A stretch of DNA of 16,839 bases from an uncultured Ruminococcus sp. (lineage in GTDB: Bacteria > Bacillota > Clostridia > Oscillospirales > Ruminococcaceae), in assembly GCF_937915125.1 (NCBI RefSeq), contig NZ_CALDMP010000100.1, positions 1 through 16,839 on the forward strand, written 5' to 3'. The number at the start of each line of letters is the position of its first letter. Within the stretch, counting starts at the first letter, position 1. Shown here piece after piece: positions 1 to 6,447 of this stretch. The notes beneath the pieces were generated by a model, which was not told where the DNA came from, made no database searches, and saw only the letters and a program-made list of their open reading frames with translations. Both the position numbers and the translations under genes were made by a program.

Positions 1-16
1 GAGCATTTTTGTGAAA

Positions 17-81
17 TATGACGGAAAATTTGCAAGCATATGACGTGCAAAGCCGCTAGGCGCTCTTTGTGCGGTGTTGCC
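17..81 (+). repeat. Palindromic repeat family, copy A (diverged)
   Basis: TATGACG occurs at 17-23 and 39-45. An arm ending TTTGTGCGGTGTTGCC follows at 66-81, preceded by TGCAAAG at 46-52 as the partial opposite arm. Read as its reverse complement, the right edge of the window (16786-16839) shows the same order: TCTGACG motifs, then TTTGTGCAGTATTGCC. The two are therefore related copies in opposite orientation. The element is intergenic and holds no credible ORF. Confidence 0.6.
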
Positions 82-92
82 TAGAGTATTTT

Positions 93-121
93 GGGGCAGA
101 ATGCGTTTCTGCTCCATTTTT
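93..121 (+). terminator. Possible rho-independent terminator of a gene left of the window
   Basis: GGGGCAGAA (93-101) pairs with TTCTGCTCC (107-115) through a 5-nt loop, with one G-T pair, and is followed by a short T run at 117-121. It would end a + strand transcript entering from the left. The T tract is short and the upstream gene is not visible. Confidence 0.45.
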
Positions 122-186
122 GCGCTTATTCTCCTCCATAGTCGTTCTTTTTTGAGATTTGTAGACCCGATTCTCACGAGGGTGGG

Positions 187-215
187 TGGATTCTACTGGG
201 AAAAGCAGGTATACT
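187..215 (+). promoter_or_regulatory. Weak candidate promoter for fabH
   Basis: TATACT at 210-215 is a fair -10, but the hexamer 17 nt upstream (187-192, TGGATT) is a poor -35. If used, transcription would start near 222 and the perfect palindrome at 244-278 would lie in the fabH 5' leader. No better promoter is visible in 1-348. Confidence 0.25.
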
Positions 216-243
216 AATTGCATCAGGCAGTGCTTGGACACTG

Positions 244-278
244 GGGCAATACCGCACAATCTTTGTGCGGTATTGCCC
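244..278. repeat. Palindromic repeat family, copy B (perfect hairpin)
   Basis: GGGCAATACCGCACAA (244-259) and its exact reverse complement (263-278) are separated by only TCT, giving 16-bp arms. The 33-nt core is identical to the copy at 6208-6240. It has no T tract, so it is not a standard terminator. It ends 70 nt upstream of the fabH start codon. Confidence 0.85.
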
Positions 279-348
279 TGGAATATTTTCGAACTGACTT
301 CTCTCAGTGAGATAGCCAGTTTGGATAGAATGTGGAGGAACTTGATGC

Positions 349-1326
349 ATGAAACAGGAAATTGGAATTCGTTTATTGGGAACAGGAAGCTGTGTGCCGT
401 CTCAGGTGGTCATCAATGCAGATATGGAAGGCATTGTGGAAACCAGTGACGAGTGGATCCGGACGAGAACTGGGATCGAACAACGGCATATTGCAGATGG
501 AGAGACAAACCTTGCATTGACAAAGACTGCCGCAGAACGTGCCATGGCTATGGCTGGCATTGATCCCGGCGAGATTGGTGTGGTGATCTGCGCGACAATG
601 ACGGGAGAGACGATGGTACCCTCTCTTGCTTGTCTGTTACAGCGAGAGTGCGGGCTTTCGGAGCATATCTTTGCCTTTGATATGAGCGCCGCCTGCACCG
701 GGTTTCTCTATGCCCTGCATACGGCACGCGCACTGCTGTGTGCCATGCCGGAGAAAAAATATGCGCTGGTGACAGGAAGTGAGCTTCTAAGCCGGATCAC
801 GGACTTTTCAGATCGGAACACTTGTGTCCTCTTCGGAGATGGTGCCGGGGCTGTCGTACTGGAACTGGATGAGAATACAGCGTATTATTTCAACGGCGGT
901 GCAAAGGGTGACGATCAGGTGCTGTACTGTCCCAGAAATTACACGTTGCCGAATCCCTTTTCTCATGCAGATGCAGAACCAGAGCAGCAGAAGGTGTCGA
1001 TGGAAGGCAGGGCAGTGTATACCTTTGCGGTGCAGGCATTGACCGATAGTATTTTACGGACAGCAGAGCAGGCTGGCGGACTGCCGGACAAGTATATCTG
1101 CCATCAGGCAAATGCACGTATTCTCCAGACAGCGGCGAAGCAGCTGAAAGAACCTATGGAGAAATTTTTCATGAATATCGGGCACTGCGGGAATACTTCT
1201 GCGGCATCTATTCCCATTGCCTTGGATGAATGTGTGCGCAGCGGCGGCATACAGCGGGGTGAAACTGTTATGCTGTCGGGATTCGGCGGCGGTCTGGCAT
1301 ACGGAACAGCCTTTTTCACATTTTAA
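349..1326 (+). CDS. fabH: 3-oxoacyl-ACP synthase III (FabH)
   Basis: FabH (KAS III) condenses an acyl-CoA primer with malonyl-ACP to start type II fatty acid synthesis in the cytoplasm. The 325-residue product has the usual length and the full Cys-His-Asn triad: C116 in DMSAACTGF, H252 in ICHQANARI and N282 in GHCGNTSAAS. The C-terminal GFGGGLAYG glycine loop is typical of the family. The start at 349 is set by GGAGG at 334-338, ten bases upstream. The gene stands alone: no acpP, fabD, fabG or fabF is nearby. Instead it precedes an ATPase and 2-oxoacid oxidoreductase block after a 91-nt gap that has a promoter but no terminator, so read-through is possible. Primer preference (acetyl- versus branched-chain acyl-CoA) cannot be read from sequence. 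Other KAS III-like synthases are possible but less likely. Confidence 0.93.
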   Translation: MKQEIGIRLLGTGSCVPSQVVINADMEGIVETSDEWIRTRTGIEQRHIADGETNLALTKTAAERAMAMAGIDPGEIGVVICATMTGETMVPSLACLLQRECGLSEHIFAFDMSAACTGFLYALHTARALLCAMPEKKYALVTGSELLSRITDFSDRNTCVLFGDGAGAVVLELDENTAYYFNGGAKGDDQVLYCPRNYTLPNPFSHADAEPEQQKVSMEGRAVYTFAVQALTDSILRTAEQAGGLPDKYICHQANARILQTAAKQLKEPMEKFFMNIGHCGNTSAASIPIALDECVRSGGIQRGETVMLSGFGGGLAYGTAFFTF

Positions 1327-1351
1327 TTCCAGAGAAATTAAAGGCAAACAG

Positions 1352-1380
1352 TTGCATTCTGTCGGCAGTTGTGGTATAAT
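1352..1380 (+). promoter_or_regulatory. Sigma-A-type promoter for the ATPase-oxidoreductase operon
   Basis: TTGCAT (1352-1357) and TATAAT (1375-1380) are separated by 17 nt. The predicted start is near 1387, about 30 nt before the ATPase start codon. It lies just after the fabH stop, so the downstream genes can be expressed independently of fabH. Confidence 0.8.
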
Positions 1381-1417
1381 AAAAGTCGTATGCGGACAAA
1401 CGCGGAAAGGAGTCCCT

Positions 1418-2074
1418 ATGAAGAAAATAACCATCATCACCGGTCATTATGGATCCGGCAAAACCAATCTGGCAGTGAATCTGGCGCTTCGCCTGGCAGA
1501 TGCCGGAGAAAAGGTCACAGTGGTGGATTTTGATATTGTCAATCCCTATTTCCGCACGGCGGATTTTGCCGGGCTGTTTGAATCTCACGGCATCACGCTG
1601 GCGGCATCTATGTATGCCAATACCAGCCTGGATATTCCGGCGATCTCCTTTGATATGGAACGCATGGCATACGAACCGGGCTATCTTATTGTGGATGTAG
1701 GCGGCGACGATGCCGGTGCCATCGGACTGGGACGATATGCAGAGGGCTTTTCTGCCTATGTGCCGGATCAGCTGGATATGTGGTATGTGGTCAACCGCTA
1801 CCGTTATCTCACGGAAGAACCGGGCGAGACACTGACGCTGATGCGTGAGATCGAAGCAGTCTCCCGGATGCGCCACACAGGCATTGTGAACAACTCCAAT
1901 CTGGGCAGGGAAACCACGGCGCAGACCATTCTGGATGCACTGCCCTATGCAGAAGAAATCGCAAAGCAGGCAGAGCTGCCTTTGGTATACACCACTTATC
2001 GGGAAGATCTGGAGATAAGCGTTCCGGATCCGCTGCCGGTACAGGTGTATGTGAAGCCGGTTTGGGAACAGTGA
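1418..2074 (+). CDS. P-loop ATPase of the MinD/ParA-like (SIMIBI) class, function unknown
   Basis: A 218-residue cytoplasmic nucleotide-binding protein. Walker A is GHYGSGKT at residues 9-16, switch I lies around VVDFDIVNPYF (36-46) and Walker B around LIVDVGG (90-96). ParA/MinD proteins normally carry a signature lysine in KGGxGKT; here that position is H10, so the deviant motif is incomplete. The start at 1418 is chosen because AAAGGAG (1406-1412) lies 5 nt before it and the P-loop then begins at residue 9; the longer open frame upstream overlaps fabH and lacks recognisable protein character. It is the first gene after its promoter and lies 68 nt before the ferredoxin gene with no terminator between, so it is probably in the operon. 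A role in handling or assembling the iron-sulphur oxidoreductase is only an inference. Confidence 0.8.
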   Translation: MKKITIITGHYGSGKTNLAVNLALRLADAGEKVTVVDFDIVNPYFRTADFAGLFESHGITLAASMYANTSLDIPAISFDMERMAYEPGYLIVDVGGDDAGAIGLGRYAEGFSAYVPDQLDMWYVVNRYRYLTEEPGETLTLMREIEAVSRMRHTGIVNNSNLGRETTAQTILDALPYAEEIAKQAELPLVYTTYREDLEISVPDPLPVQVYVKPVWEQ

Positions 2075-2142
2075 AATATCATACGAATCCGTTTTATAAA
2101 AGGGAGCAGAGAGCTTACTGCACGTAGAAAGGGGTGAGTCAA

Positions 2143-2349
2143 ATGGAGAAAATGCAGGTACAGTTTGAACGCTGTAAGGGATGCGGACTTTGCGTGACGG
2201 CATGTCCCAGGAAGATCGTTGCACTGCAAAAGGAAAAACGCAACGAAAAAGGCTATTTCACTGCGGTCTGCACCGATCAGGATGCTTGCATCAGCTGTGC
2301 AATGTGTGCTATGATGTGCCCGGACTGCGCAATCACCATTCAAAAGTAG
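2143..2349 (+). CDS. korD: 2-oxoacid:ferredoxin oxidoreductase delta subunit (2[4Fe-4S] ferredoxin)
   Basis: A 68-residue ferredoxin with two complete CxxCxxCxxxC motifs: C11/C14/C17/C21 and C49/C52/C55/C59. It should carry two [4Fe-4S] clusters that pass electrons between the catalytic subunits and free ferredoxin. The ATG at 2143 is preferred over an in-frame GTG at 2134, because AAAGGGG at 2128-2134 sits 8 nt before the ATG and overlaps the GTG. It lies 17 nt upstream of the alpha subunit gene. The order delta-alpha-beta-gamma is typical of KorDABC or VorDABC-type enzymes; the symbol marks the family, not a proven substrate. Confidence 0.9.
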   Translation: MEKMQVQFERCKGCGLCVTACPRKIVALQKEKRNEKGYFTAVCTDQDACISCAMCAMMCPDCAITIQK

Positions 2350-2366
2350 AAGGAAGGTTAACCCCA

Positions 2367-3428
2367 ATGGAAAGAAGTCTCATGAAAGGCAATGAGGCAT
2401 TGGCAGAGGCGGCAATCCGTGCCGGCTGTAAGTGCTTCTTTGGCTATCCGATCACACCGCAGACAGAGCTGTCTGCGTATATGGCAAAGCGTATGGAAAA
2501 ATCCGGCGGTGTCTTTTTGCAGGCAGAGTCGGAGATCGCTGCTATCAATATGGTTCTTGGCGCAGCGTCCACTGGCGTGCGTGCTATGACATCCTCCTCT
2601 TCGCCGGGTGTTTCTCTGAAGGCAGAGGGCATTTCTTACATGGCAGGCTCTGACCTGCCGGGTCTGATCATTAACGTACAGCGCGGTGGCCCGGGTCTGG
2701 GTTCTATCCAGCCGGCACAGTCTGACTATTATCAGGCTACCCACGCCATGGGTCATGGCGATTTTCATATTCTCGTGTATGCACCGTGTTCTGTACAGGA
2801 AATGGTGGACACTGTAACATTGGCATTTGACAAGGCAGATCAGTATCGTATACCGGCAATGATCCTGGCTGACGGTCTGCTGGGACAGATGATGGAGCCG
2901 GTAACATTCCCGGAACCTCGCACAGAGCTGCCGGATAAGTCCGACTGGGCCGCCTGCGGTCATAAGGGTGCGCGGGAGCATCATATCATCAACTCCCTCT
3001 ATCTGGACGCACCGCTGCTGGAGGCAAAGGTACAGGAGCGCTTCAAGCGCTATGCCATTATTGAAGAAACAGAGACAGATGCAGAACTGTTCTGCTGTGA
3101 TGACGCTGAGATCGTAGTAACTGCTTATGGTGCTTCTGCACGTGTGGCAAAGTCCGCAGTTACCAGCGCACGTCGCAACGGTATCAAGGCAGGTCTGTTC
3201 CGCCCCAAAACGCTGTGGCCGTTCCCGAAGAAGGAATTGTGTGAGGCAACAAAGTGTGCATCCCAGATTCTGGATGTGGAAATGTCCATGGGTCAGATGA
3301 TCGATGATGTTCGTCTGGCAACACAGTGCCGTCTGCCGGTGGCATTCTTTGGCAGAACTGGCGGCGTGATCCCGACTCCGGCAGAAGTGTTGGCGGAAAT
3401 TGAAAAACTGGCAGGAGGTGCAGAATAA
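2367..3428 (+). CDS. korA: 2-oxoacid:ferredoxin oxidoreductase alpha subunit (KorA/VorB type)
   Basis: A 353-residue alpha subunit of a heterotetrameric oxidoreductase that converts a 2-oxoacid plus CoA to acyl-CoA, CO2 and reduced ferredoxin, or runs the reverse carboxylation. Landmarks are FGYPITPQTEL near residues 25-35, the Ser-rich TSSSSPG at 75-81 and QRGGPGLG at 105-112, all typical of the pyrimidine-binding domain. The second half holds the transketolase C-terminal-like domain (ITGxS-like EIVVTAYGAS region). The start at 2367 follows AGGAAGG (2351-2357). A longer open frame from 2181 only overlaps the ferredoxin gene in another frame and is rejected. The stop overlaps the beta subunit start (TAATG), indicating translational coupling. 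Whether it acts on 2-oxoglutarate, branched-chain 2-oxoacids or another substrate is not visible. Confidence 0.92.
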   Translation: MERSLMKGNEALAEAAIRAGCKCFFGYPITPQTELSAYMAKRMEKSGGVFLQAESEIAAINMVLGAASTGVRAMTSSSSPGVSLKAEGISYMAGSDLPGLIINVQRGGPGLGSIQPAQSDYYQATHAMGHGDFHILVYAPCSVQEMVDTVTLAFDKADQYRIPAMILADGLLGQMMEPVTFPEPRTELPDKSDWAACGHKGAREHHIINSLYLDAPLLEAKVQERFKRYAIIEETETDAELFCCDDAEIVVTAYGASARVAKSAVTSARRNGIKAGLFRPKTLWPFPKKELCEATKCASQILDVEMSMGQMIDDVRLATQCRLPVAFFGRTGGVIPTPAEVLAEIEKLAGGAE

Positions 3429-4186
3429 TGGCAGTTGTATTTGATCATCCCAAGTCCCTTCTGGATGTGCCGACCCATTTTTGTCCGGGCTGCGGTCATG
3501 GTATCGTGCATCGCCTGGTCTGCGAGGTTATTGATGAAATGGGCATTGAGGGCGAGACCATCGGCGTTGTTCCGGTAGGCTGCTCTGTTATGTCCTATAA
3601 CTATTTCGGCTGTGATGTTATTGAGGCACCTCACGGCAGAGCACCGGCTGTGGCAACCGGTGCAAAGCGTGTGAATCCGGATAAGATGGTGTTCACCTAT
3701 CAGGGCGACGGCGACCTTGCTGCCATTGGTACAGCGGAGACAGTTCACGTAGGTACCCGTGGGGAGAATCTGGTTATCATCTTTATCAACAACACCACTT
3801 ACGGCATGACAGGCGGTCAGATGGCACCGACAACACTGCCGGGTCAGGTGACCCAGACGACACCCTTCGGGCGGAATACGGATACTGCTGGCTTCCCCAT
3901 CCGCATCTGCGAAATGATGGCAACCCTCAGCGGTACTGCGCTGGCACAGCGTGTGGCAATTGATACCGTACCCCATATCCGGGACGCCAAGAAGGCAATC
4001 CGCAAGGCATTCGAAAACGAAAAGGCAAAGCGTGGTCTTTCCATTATCGAAGTGCTCTCCACCTGTCCCACCAACTGGGGACTTTCTCCGGCGGAATCTA
4101 TGGAATTTGTCAAGGACAAGATGATCCCGTATTATCCGCTGGGTGTATATAAGGATGTTACAGCAGAGGAGGCGGCACAGGCATGA
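3428..4186 (+). CDS. korB: 2-oxoacid:ferredoxin oxidoreductase beta subunit, thiamine diphosphate-binding
   Basis: A 252-residue beta subunit that binds thiamine diphosphate and a proximal [4Fe-4S] cluster. CPGCGHG at residues 19-25 gives the CxxC pair, with further cysteines at 32, 52 and 62 as candidate ligands. The cofactor motif is GDGD at 93-96, with NNTTYGMTGGQ at 121-131. Its length suits the separate-subunit KorB/VorA class rather than fused pyruvate:ferredoxin oxidoreductase. It shares one base with the upstream gene and four bases (ATGA) with the downstream gene, so the three genes are very likely translated as a coupled set. Substrate specificity is undetermined. Confidence 0.92.
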   Translation: MAVVFDHPKSLLDVPTHFCPGCGHGIVHRLVCEVIDEMGIEGETIGVVPVGCSVMSYNYFGCDVIEAPHGRAPAVATGAKRVNPDKMVFTYQGDGDLAAIGTAETVHVGTRGENLVIIFINNTTYGMTGGQMAPTTLPGQVTQTTPFGRNTDTAGFPIRICEMMATLSGTALAQRVAIDTVPHIRDAKKAIRKAFENEKAKRGLSIIEVLSTCPTNWGLSPAESMEFVKDKMIPYYPLGVYKDVTAEEAAQA

Positions 4187-4716
4187 CAACGGAAATTATT
4201 TTAGCCGGCTTTGGCGGACAGGGTATCCTGTTTGCCGGAAAGGTTCTGGCATATTGTGCACTGATCGACAACCGTGAGATCTCATGGCTGCCGTCCTATG
4301 GCCCGGAAATGCGCGGCGGTACGGCGAATTGCTCCGTCTGCATCTCTGATGAGCCTATCGGTTCGCCGGTTGTGGCGAATCCGGATTATCTGATTGCCAT
4401 GAATGGTCCCTCTTACAAGAAGTTTATTGACGAGGTAAAGCCGGGCGGTCTGGTATTGCTGGACAATTCGATTGTGGACGAGGAATGCCCTCGCAGTGAT
4501 GTGAAGGTAATCTCTCTGCCGGCAACAGATATGGCAACAGATGCCGGACTGAATGGTGCGGCAAATATGGTTCTGCTGGGCAGAATGCTGGCGGAAACCG
4601 GTCTGTTCTCCATGGAGACAGTACAGAAGGCAATGGAAAAGTGCATTCCCCCGAAGCGTGCACACCTGATTGCTTCCAATCTCAAGGCGATTGAACTGGG
4701 AATGGCACAGAAATAA
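4183..4716 (+). CDS. korC: 2-oxoacid:ferredoxin oxidoreductase gamma subunit
   Basis: A 177-residue gamma subunit with the family's N-terminal glycine-rich signature AGFGGQGILFAGKVLA (about residues 8-23), followed by the conserved SYGPEMRGGTANCSV stretch. This domain completes the oxidoreductase tetramer and helps bind CoA. The ATG overlaps the beta subunit stop (ATGA at 4183-4186), so no separate ribosome binding site is needed. It is the last gene before a terminator, making korDABC a complete set with no extra catalytic subunit. Confidence 0.92.
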   Translation: MTTEIILAGFGGQGILFAGKVLAYCALIDNREISWLPSYGPEMRGGTANCSVCISDEPIGSPVVANPDYLIAMNGPSYKKFIDEVKPGGLVLLDNSIVDEECPRSDVKVISLPATDMATDAGLNGAANMVLLGRMLAETGLFSMETVQKAMEKCIPPKRAHLIASNLKAIELGMAQK

Positions 4717-4753
4717 GCAGATTCTTTTCTGTACATATCAGTTAAAGTGTTTT

Positions 4754-4816
4754 AAAATGCTCCCTCTGTTGGATTTCCCGGGATATTCCGGTTGTCTGAC
4801 TGAGGGGCATTTTTTT
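4754..4816 (+). terminator. Rho-independent terminator after the oxidoreductase operon
   Basis: AAAATGC and TCCCTC (4754-4766) pair with GAGGGGCATTTTTTT (4802-4816) with one bulged base. The loop contains a small CCGG/CCGG stem (4778-4792). A run of seven T closes it. Confidence 0.8.
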
Positions 4817-4882
4817 GCTTTTAGGTAAAAGAAAACTGTGTTCGCCCGATAGTGGTCTCCAGAAATTTGCGGGCACACCGCC

Positions 4883-4911
4883 TTGACCTTTTTCGGGAAA
4901 TAAGGTATAAT
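4883..4911 (+). promoter_or_regulatory. Sigma-A-type promoter for the MscS gene
   Basis: TTGACC (4883-4888), a 17-nt spacer and TATAAT (4906-4911). The predicted start is near 4918, leaving a leader of about 25 nt that consists mostly of the ribosome binding site. Confidence 0.85.
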
Positions 4912-4942
4912 AGGGAAAATGCGCTGCGGAGGAGGTGAGACT

Positions 4943-5875
4943 ATGAGCAGTATGCTGTCAGCGGAGACGGTCGCTGCTGCAACAGGAACAACTGAACTTG
5001 CATCCGTGCAGGAAGTGGTGGATACGGTCAGCCATGAAGTAGAACAGACAACGAGCATTCTCTCCAATTTGTTTCAGCCCTTTCTGGACAAACTGCCGGA
5101 ACTGATATTTGCAGTGATTTTTCTGGCAGTGGGATACTTTCTGGTAAAACAAGTCATGCGCTTTCTTCGGCGTGCCTTTGAACGTTCCAACATGGACGGC
5201 ATTATGGCAAGCTTTGTGCGGTCGGTCATCAAGATCATCCTCTATGTATTACTTGTTGTGATTGCCCTTTCCATTCTGGATGTGCCTATGGATTCCATTG
5301 TCGCCGTGATCGCATCTGCCGGTGTTGCAGTGGGTCTGGCGTTAAAGGACAGCCTCTCCAACCTTGCCGGCGGATTTATCATCCTGTTCTCCAAGCCTAT
5401 GAAAGAGGGGGATACTGTGGAAGTGGACGGTGTCATCGGCAAGATCGAGGCAATTACGATTTTGTATACACGAATTGTAACGCCGGACAATAAGACGGTT
5501 TTCATTCCCAATGGTGTGGTTTCCAGTGATAAGATCATCAACTATACGGACAAGGAATTGCGCCGGGTGGATCTGCTCTTCGGTATCAGTTATGAAAATG
5601 ATATTGATACAGCACGGGCGGTTATCATGGATGTAGTCAAGACAGCGCCGGAGGCATTGCATGACCCAGCACCGGAGGTGTTTGTCAGCAGCCATGACGA
5701 AAGCGCAGTGACCCTACGCTTGCAGGTATGGACGAAGAGTGAAAACTACTGGCCGCTGCATTATCGTTTGCTGGAGGATGTGAAAAAGGCATTTGACCGC
5801 AAGGGAATCTCCATCCCATATCCGCAGGTGAATGTGCATTTTTCGGAAAATGCAGGAAAATCTGAGGGAAAATAA
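4943..5875 (+). CDS. mscS: Small-conductance mechanosensitive channel, MscS family
   Basis: An inner-membrane channel that opens on membrane tension to release solutes during hypo-osmotic shock. The 310-residue product has membrane helices at about 52-68 (LIFAVIFLAVGYFLV), 95-112 (IKIILYVLLVVIALSIL) and the pore-lining third helix from about 118 with small Gly/Ala residues (IASAGVAVGLALKDSLSNLAGG). The cytosolic beta domain follows (KPMKEGDTVEVDGVIGKIEAI, split around residues 151-171; VFIPNG at 186-191). Length is close to the E. coli protein. ATG 4943 is chosen because AGGAGGTGA (4930-4938) lies just upstream; the in-frame ATG at 4919 would have to start inside the predicted first transcribed bases. 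It is monocistronic: a promoter lies upstream, and a second strong promoter follows at 5957. Confidence 0.92.
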   Translation: MSSMLSAETVAAATGTTELASVQEVVDTVSHEVEQTTSILSNLFQPFLDKLPELIFAVIFLAVGYFLVKQVMRFLRRAFERSNMDGIMASFVRSVIKIILYVLLVVIALSILDVPMDSIVAVIASAGVAVGLALKDSLSNLAGGFIILFSKPMKEGDTVEVDGVIGKIEAITILYTRIVTPDNKTVFIPNGVVSSDKIINYTDKELRRVDLLFGISYENDIDTARAVIMDVVKTAPEALHDPAPEVFVSSHDESAVTLRLQVWTKSENYWPLHYRLLEDVKKAFDRKGISIPYPQVNVHFSENAGKSEGK

Positions 5876-5956
5876 CTGCAAAAACTGGGAATCCCGGAAA
5901 TGTTGCATTTGATTGTATTTATTTTATGAATCATTTGTAAATGTTCTAAGATTCTA

Positions 5957-5985
5957 TTGACAACCAGGGGGTTGCAGAGTATAAT
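5957..5985 (+). promoter_or_regulatory. Perfect consensus promoter of a candidate small RNA
   Basis: TTGACA (5957-5962), exactly 17 nt, then TATAAT (5980-5985): both hexamers match consensus. The spacer contains an inverted repeat CAACC-AGGG-GGTTG (5961-5974), which could be an operator. No protein gene follows on this strand; the predicted start is about 5992. Confidence 0.85.
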
Positions 5986-5991
5986 ATAAGT

Positions 5992-6072
5992 ATCCTTTCT
6001 TAAAAATTTTTTTCATAAAAATCCCCTTACTAAAGCGCTCATCTGCTCCCTCAGATGAGCGCTTTACTTTTA
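5992..6072 (+). ncRNA. Candidate ~80-nt small regulatory RNA
   Basis: The unit runs from the predicted start at about 5992 to the hairpin at 6032-6065 and the T-rich stretch after it. The 5' end begins ATCCTTTCTTAAAA, followed by an A/T-rich unpaired region and ATCCCCTTACT (6021-6031). Both pyrimidine stretches resemble anti-Shine-Dalgarno sequences, a known feature of Gram-positive regulatory RNAs such as FsrA and RoxS. There is no ATG before the hairpin, so a peptide is unlikely. I do not recognise a named RNA family. Transcription to the bidirectional terminator near 6200 by read-through is possible. Confidence 0.55.
6032..6070 (+). terminator. Terminator hairpin of the candidate small RNA
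   Basis: AAAGCGCTCATCTG (6032-6045) pairs perfectly with CAGATGAGCGCTTT (6052-6065) around a 6-nt loop. The following TTTACTTTTA is T-rich but interrupted, so termination may be incomplete. Confidence 0.65.
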
Positions 6073-6090
6073 TCTGAAAAATGATTATTT

Positions 6091-6152
6091 TACGGCAACA
6101 TGACGCTTGAATGGAAATCGAAGCTGCGATGGTTTGACGGAATGCTGCCGTA
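6091..6152. other. Unassigned structured stretch between two terminators
   Basis: TACGGCAACAT (6091-6101) pairs with ATGCTGCCGTA (6142-6152) at 10 of 11 positions, and an inner ATCG/CGAT stem (6117-6130) sits in the loop. The + strand also holds a 17-codon ORF (6100-6153) with no ribosome binding site. I cannot tell whether this is part of an RNA, a relic or chance. Confidence 0.35.
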
Positions 6153-6153
6153 G

Positions 6154-6200
6154 AAAAAACGCATCGGATACCTGACTGAACAGGTTCCCGATGCGTTTTT
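6154..6200 (-). terminator. Terminator of the feo operon, bidirectional
   Basis: AAAAACGCATCGG (6155-6167) pairs with CCGATGCGTTTTT (6188-6200), with an inner CCTG/CAGG stem. A/T runs flank both sides, so it can stop feo transcripts from the right and read-through from the small RNA on the left. Confidence 0.85.
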
Positions 6201-6207
6201 GCTTATG

Positions 6208-6240
6208 GGCAATACCGCACAATCTTTGTGCGGTATTGCC
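6208..6240. repeat. Palindromic repeat family, copy C (perfect hairpin)
   Basis: GGCAATACCGCACAA (6208-6222), TCT, then the exact reverse complement (6226-6240). It is identical to the core of the copy at 244-278, about 6 kb away. It lies in the 3' end of the feo transcript, 6 nt after the last stop codon and just before the terminator. Confidence 0.85.
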
Positions 6241-6246
6241 TATGAT

Positions 6247-6420
6247 TTATTTTGATTTCGGTTCAGTTTTGCTGTGGCAAAGCTGGGAATTGGGACAGCA
6301 GCCGCAGTTGCATCCGCAGGAGGACTTGCCGTTCCGCTTATCCTTTACCAGCTTCCAAACCACAAGGGTGATGATTGCCGCCAGAATGAGAATCACGATC
6401 CATGTACCGATACTGTCCAT
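6247..6420 (-). CDS. FeoB-associated Cys-rich membrane protein (57 residues)
   Basis: The frame runs from ATG (6418-6420) to TAA (6247-6249). An N-terminal hydrophobic helix (about residues 6-24, TWIVILILAAIITLVVWKL) is followed by a basic stretch KDKRNGK and a cysteine-rich tail with CGCNCGCC at 35-42 and C48. This matches the small FeoB-associated Cys-rich membrane protein family (PF12669 as I recall), which usually follows feoB; its role in ferrous iron uptake is not settled. GGAGG (6427-6431) gives a good ribosome binding site, and the gene starts 27 nt after the feoB stop, so it is co-transcribed. Cytoplasmic placement of the cysteines follows from the positive-inside rule. Confidence 0.88.
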   Translation of the reverse strand: MDSIGTWIVILILAAIITLVVWKLVKDKRNGKSSCGCNCGCCPNSQLCHSKTEPKSK

Positions 6421-6447
6421 AAACTGCCTCCTTTGGAAATTGTGTGC

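Noticed and set aside
120..243. tRNA or riboswitch upstream of fabH
   Set aside because: I could not fold a cloverleaf or recognise a riboswitch core; only small local hairpins are present.
17..278. CRISPR array near the left edge
   Set aside because: The repeats are palindromic, only two and diverged, and there are no regular spacers or cas genes.
186..449. Short ORFs at 186-449 and 6191-6490 that share the peptide IPHNLCAVLP
   Set aside because: The shared peptide comes only from the palindromic repeat lying in both; the rest is unrelated.
1322..1342. Terminator after fabH
   Set aside because: The TTTAATT/AATTAAA stem has only A-T pairs and no T tract after it.
1316..2224. 302-codon open frame on the - strand over the ATPase gene
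   Set aside because: The opposite strand encodes a recognisable P-loop protein with promoter and ribosome binding site; this frame has no family features.
5877..5912. Terminator directly after the MscS gene
   Set aside because: The possible stem TGCAA/TTGCA with inner CTGGG/CCCGG is weak and lacks a T run; kept out for want of support.
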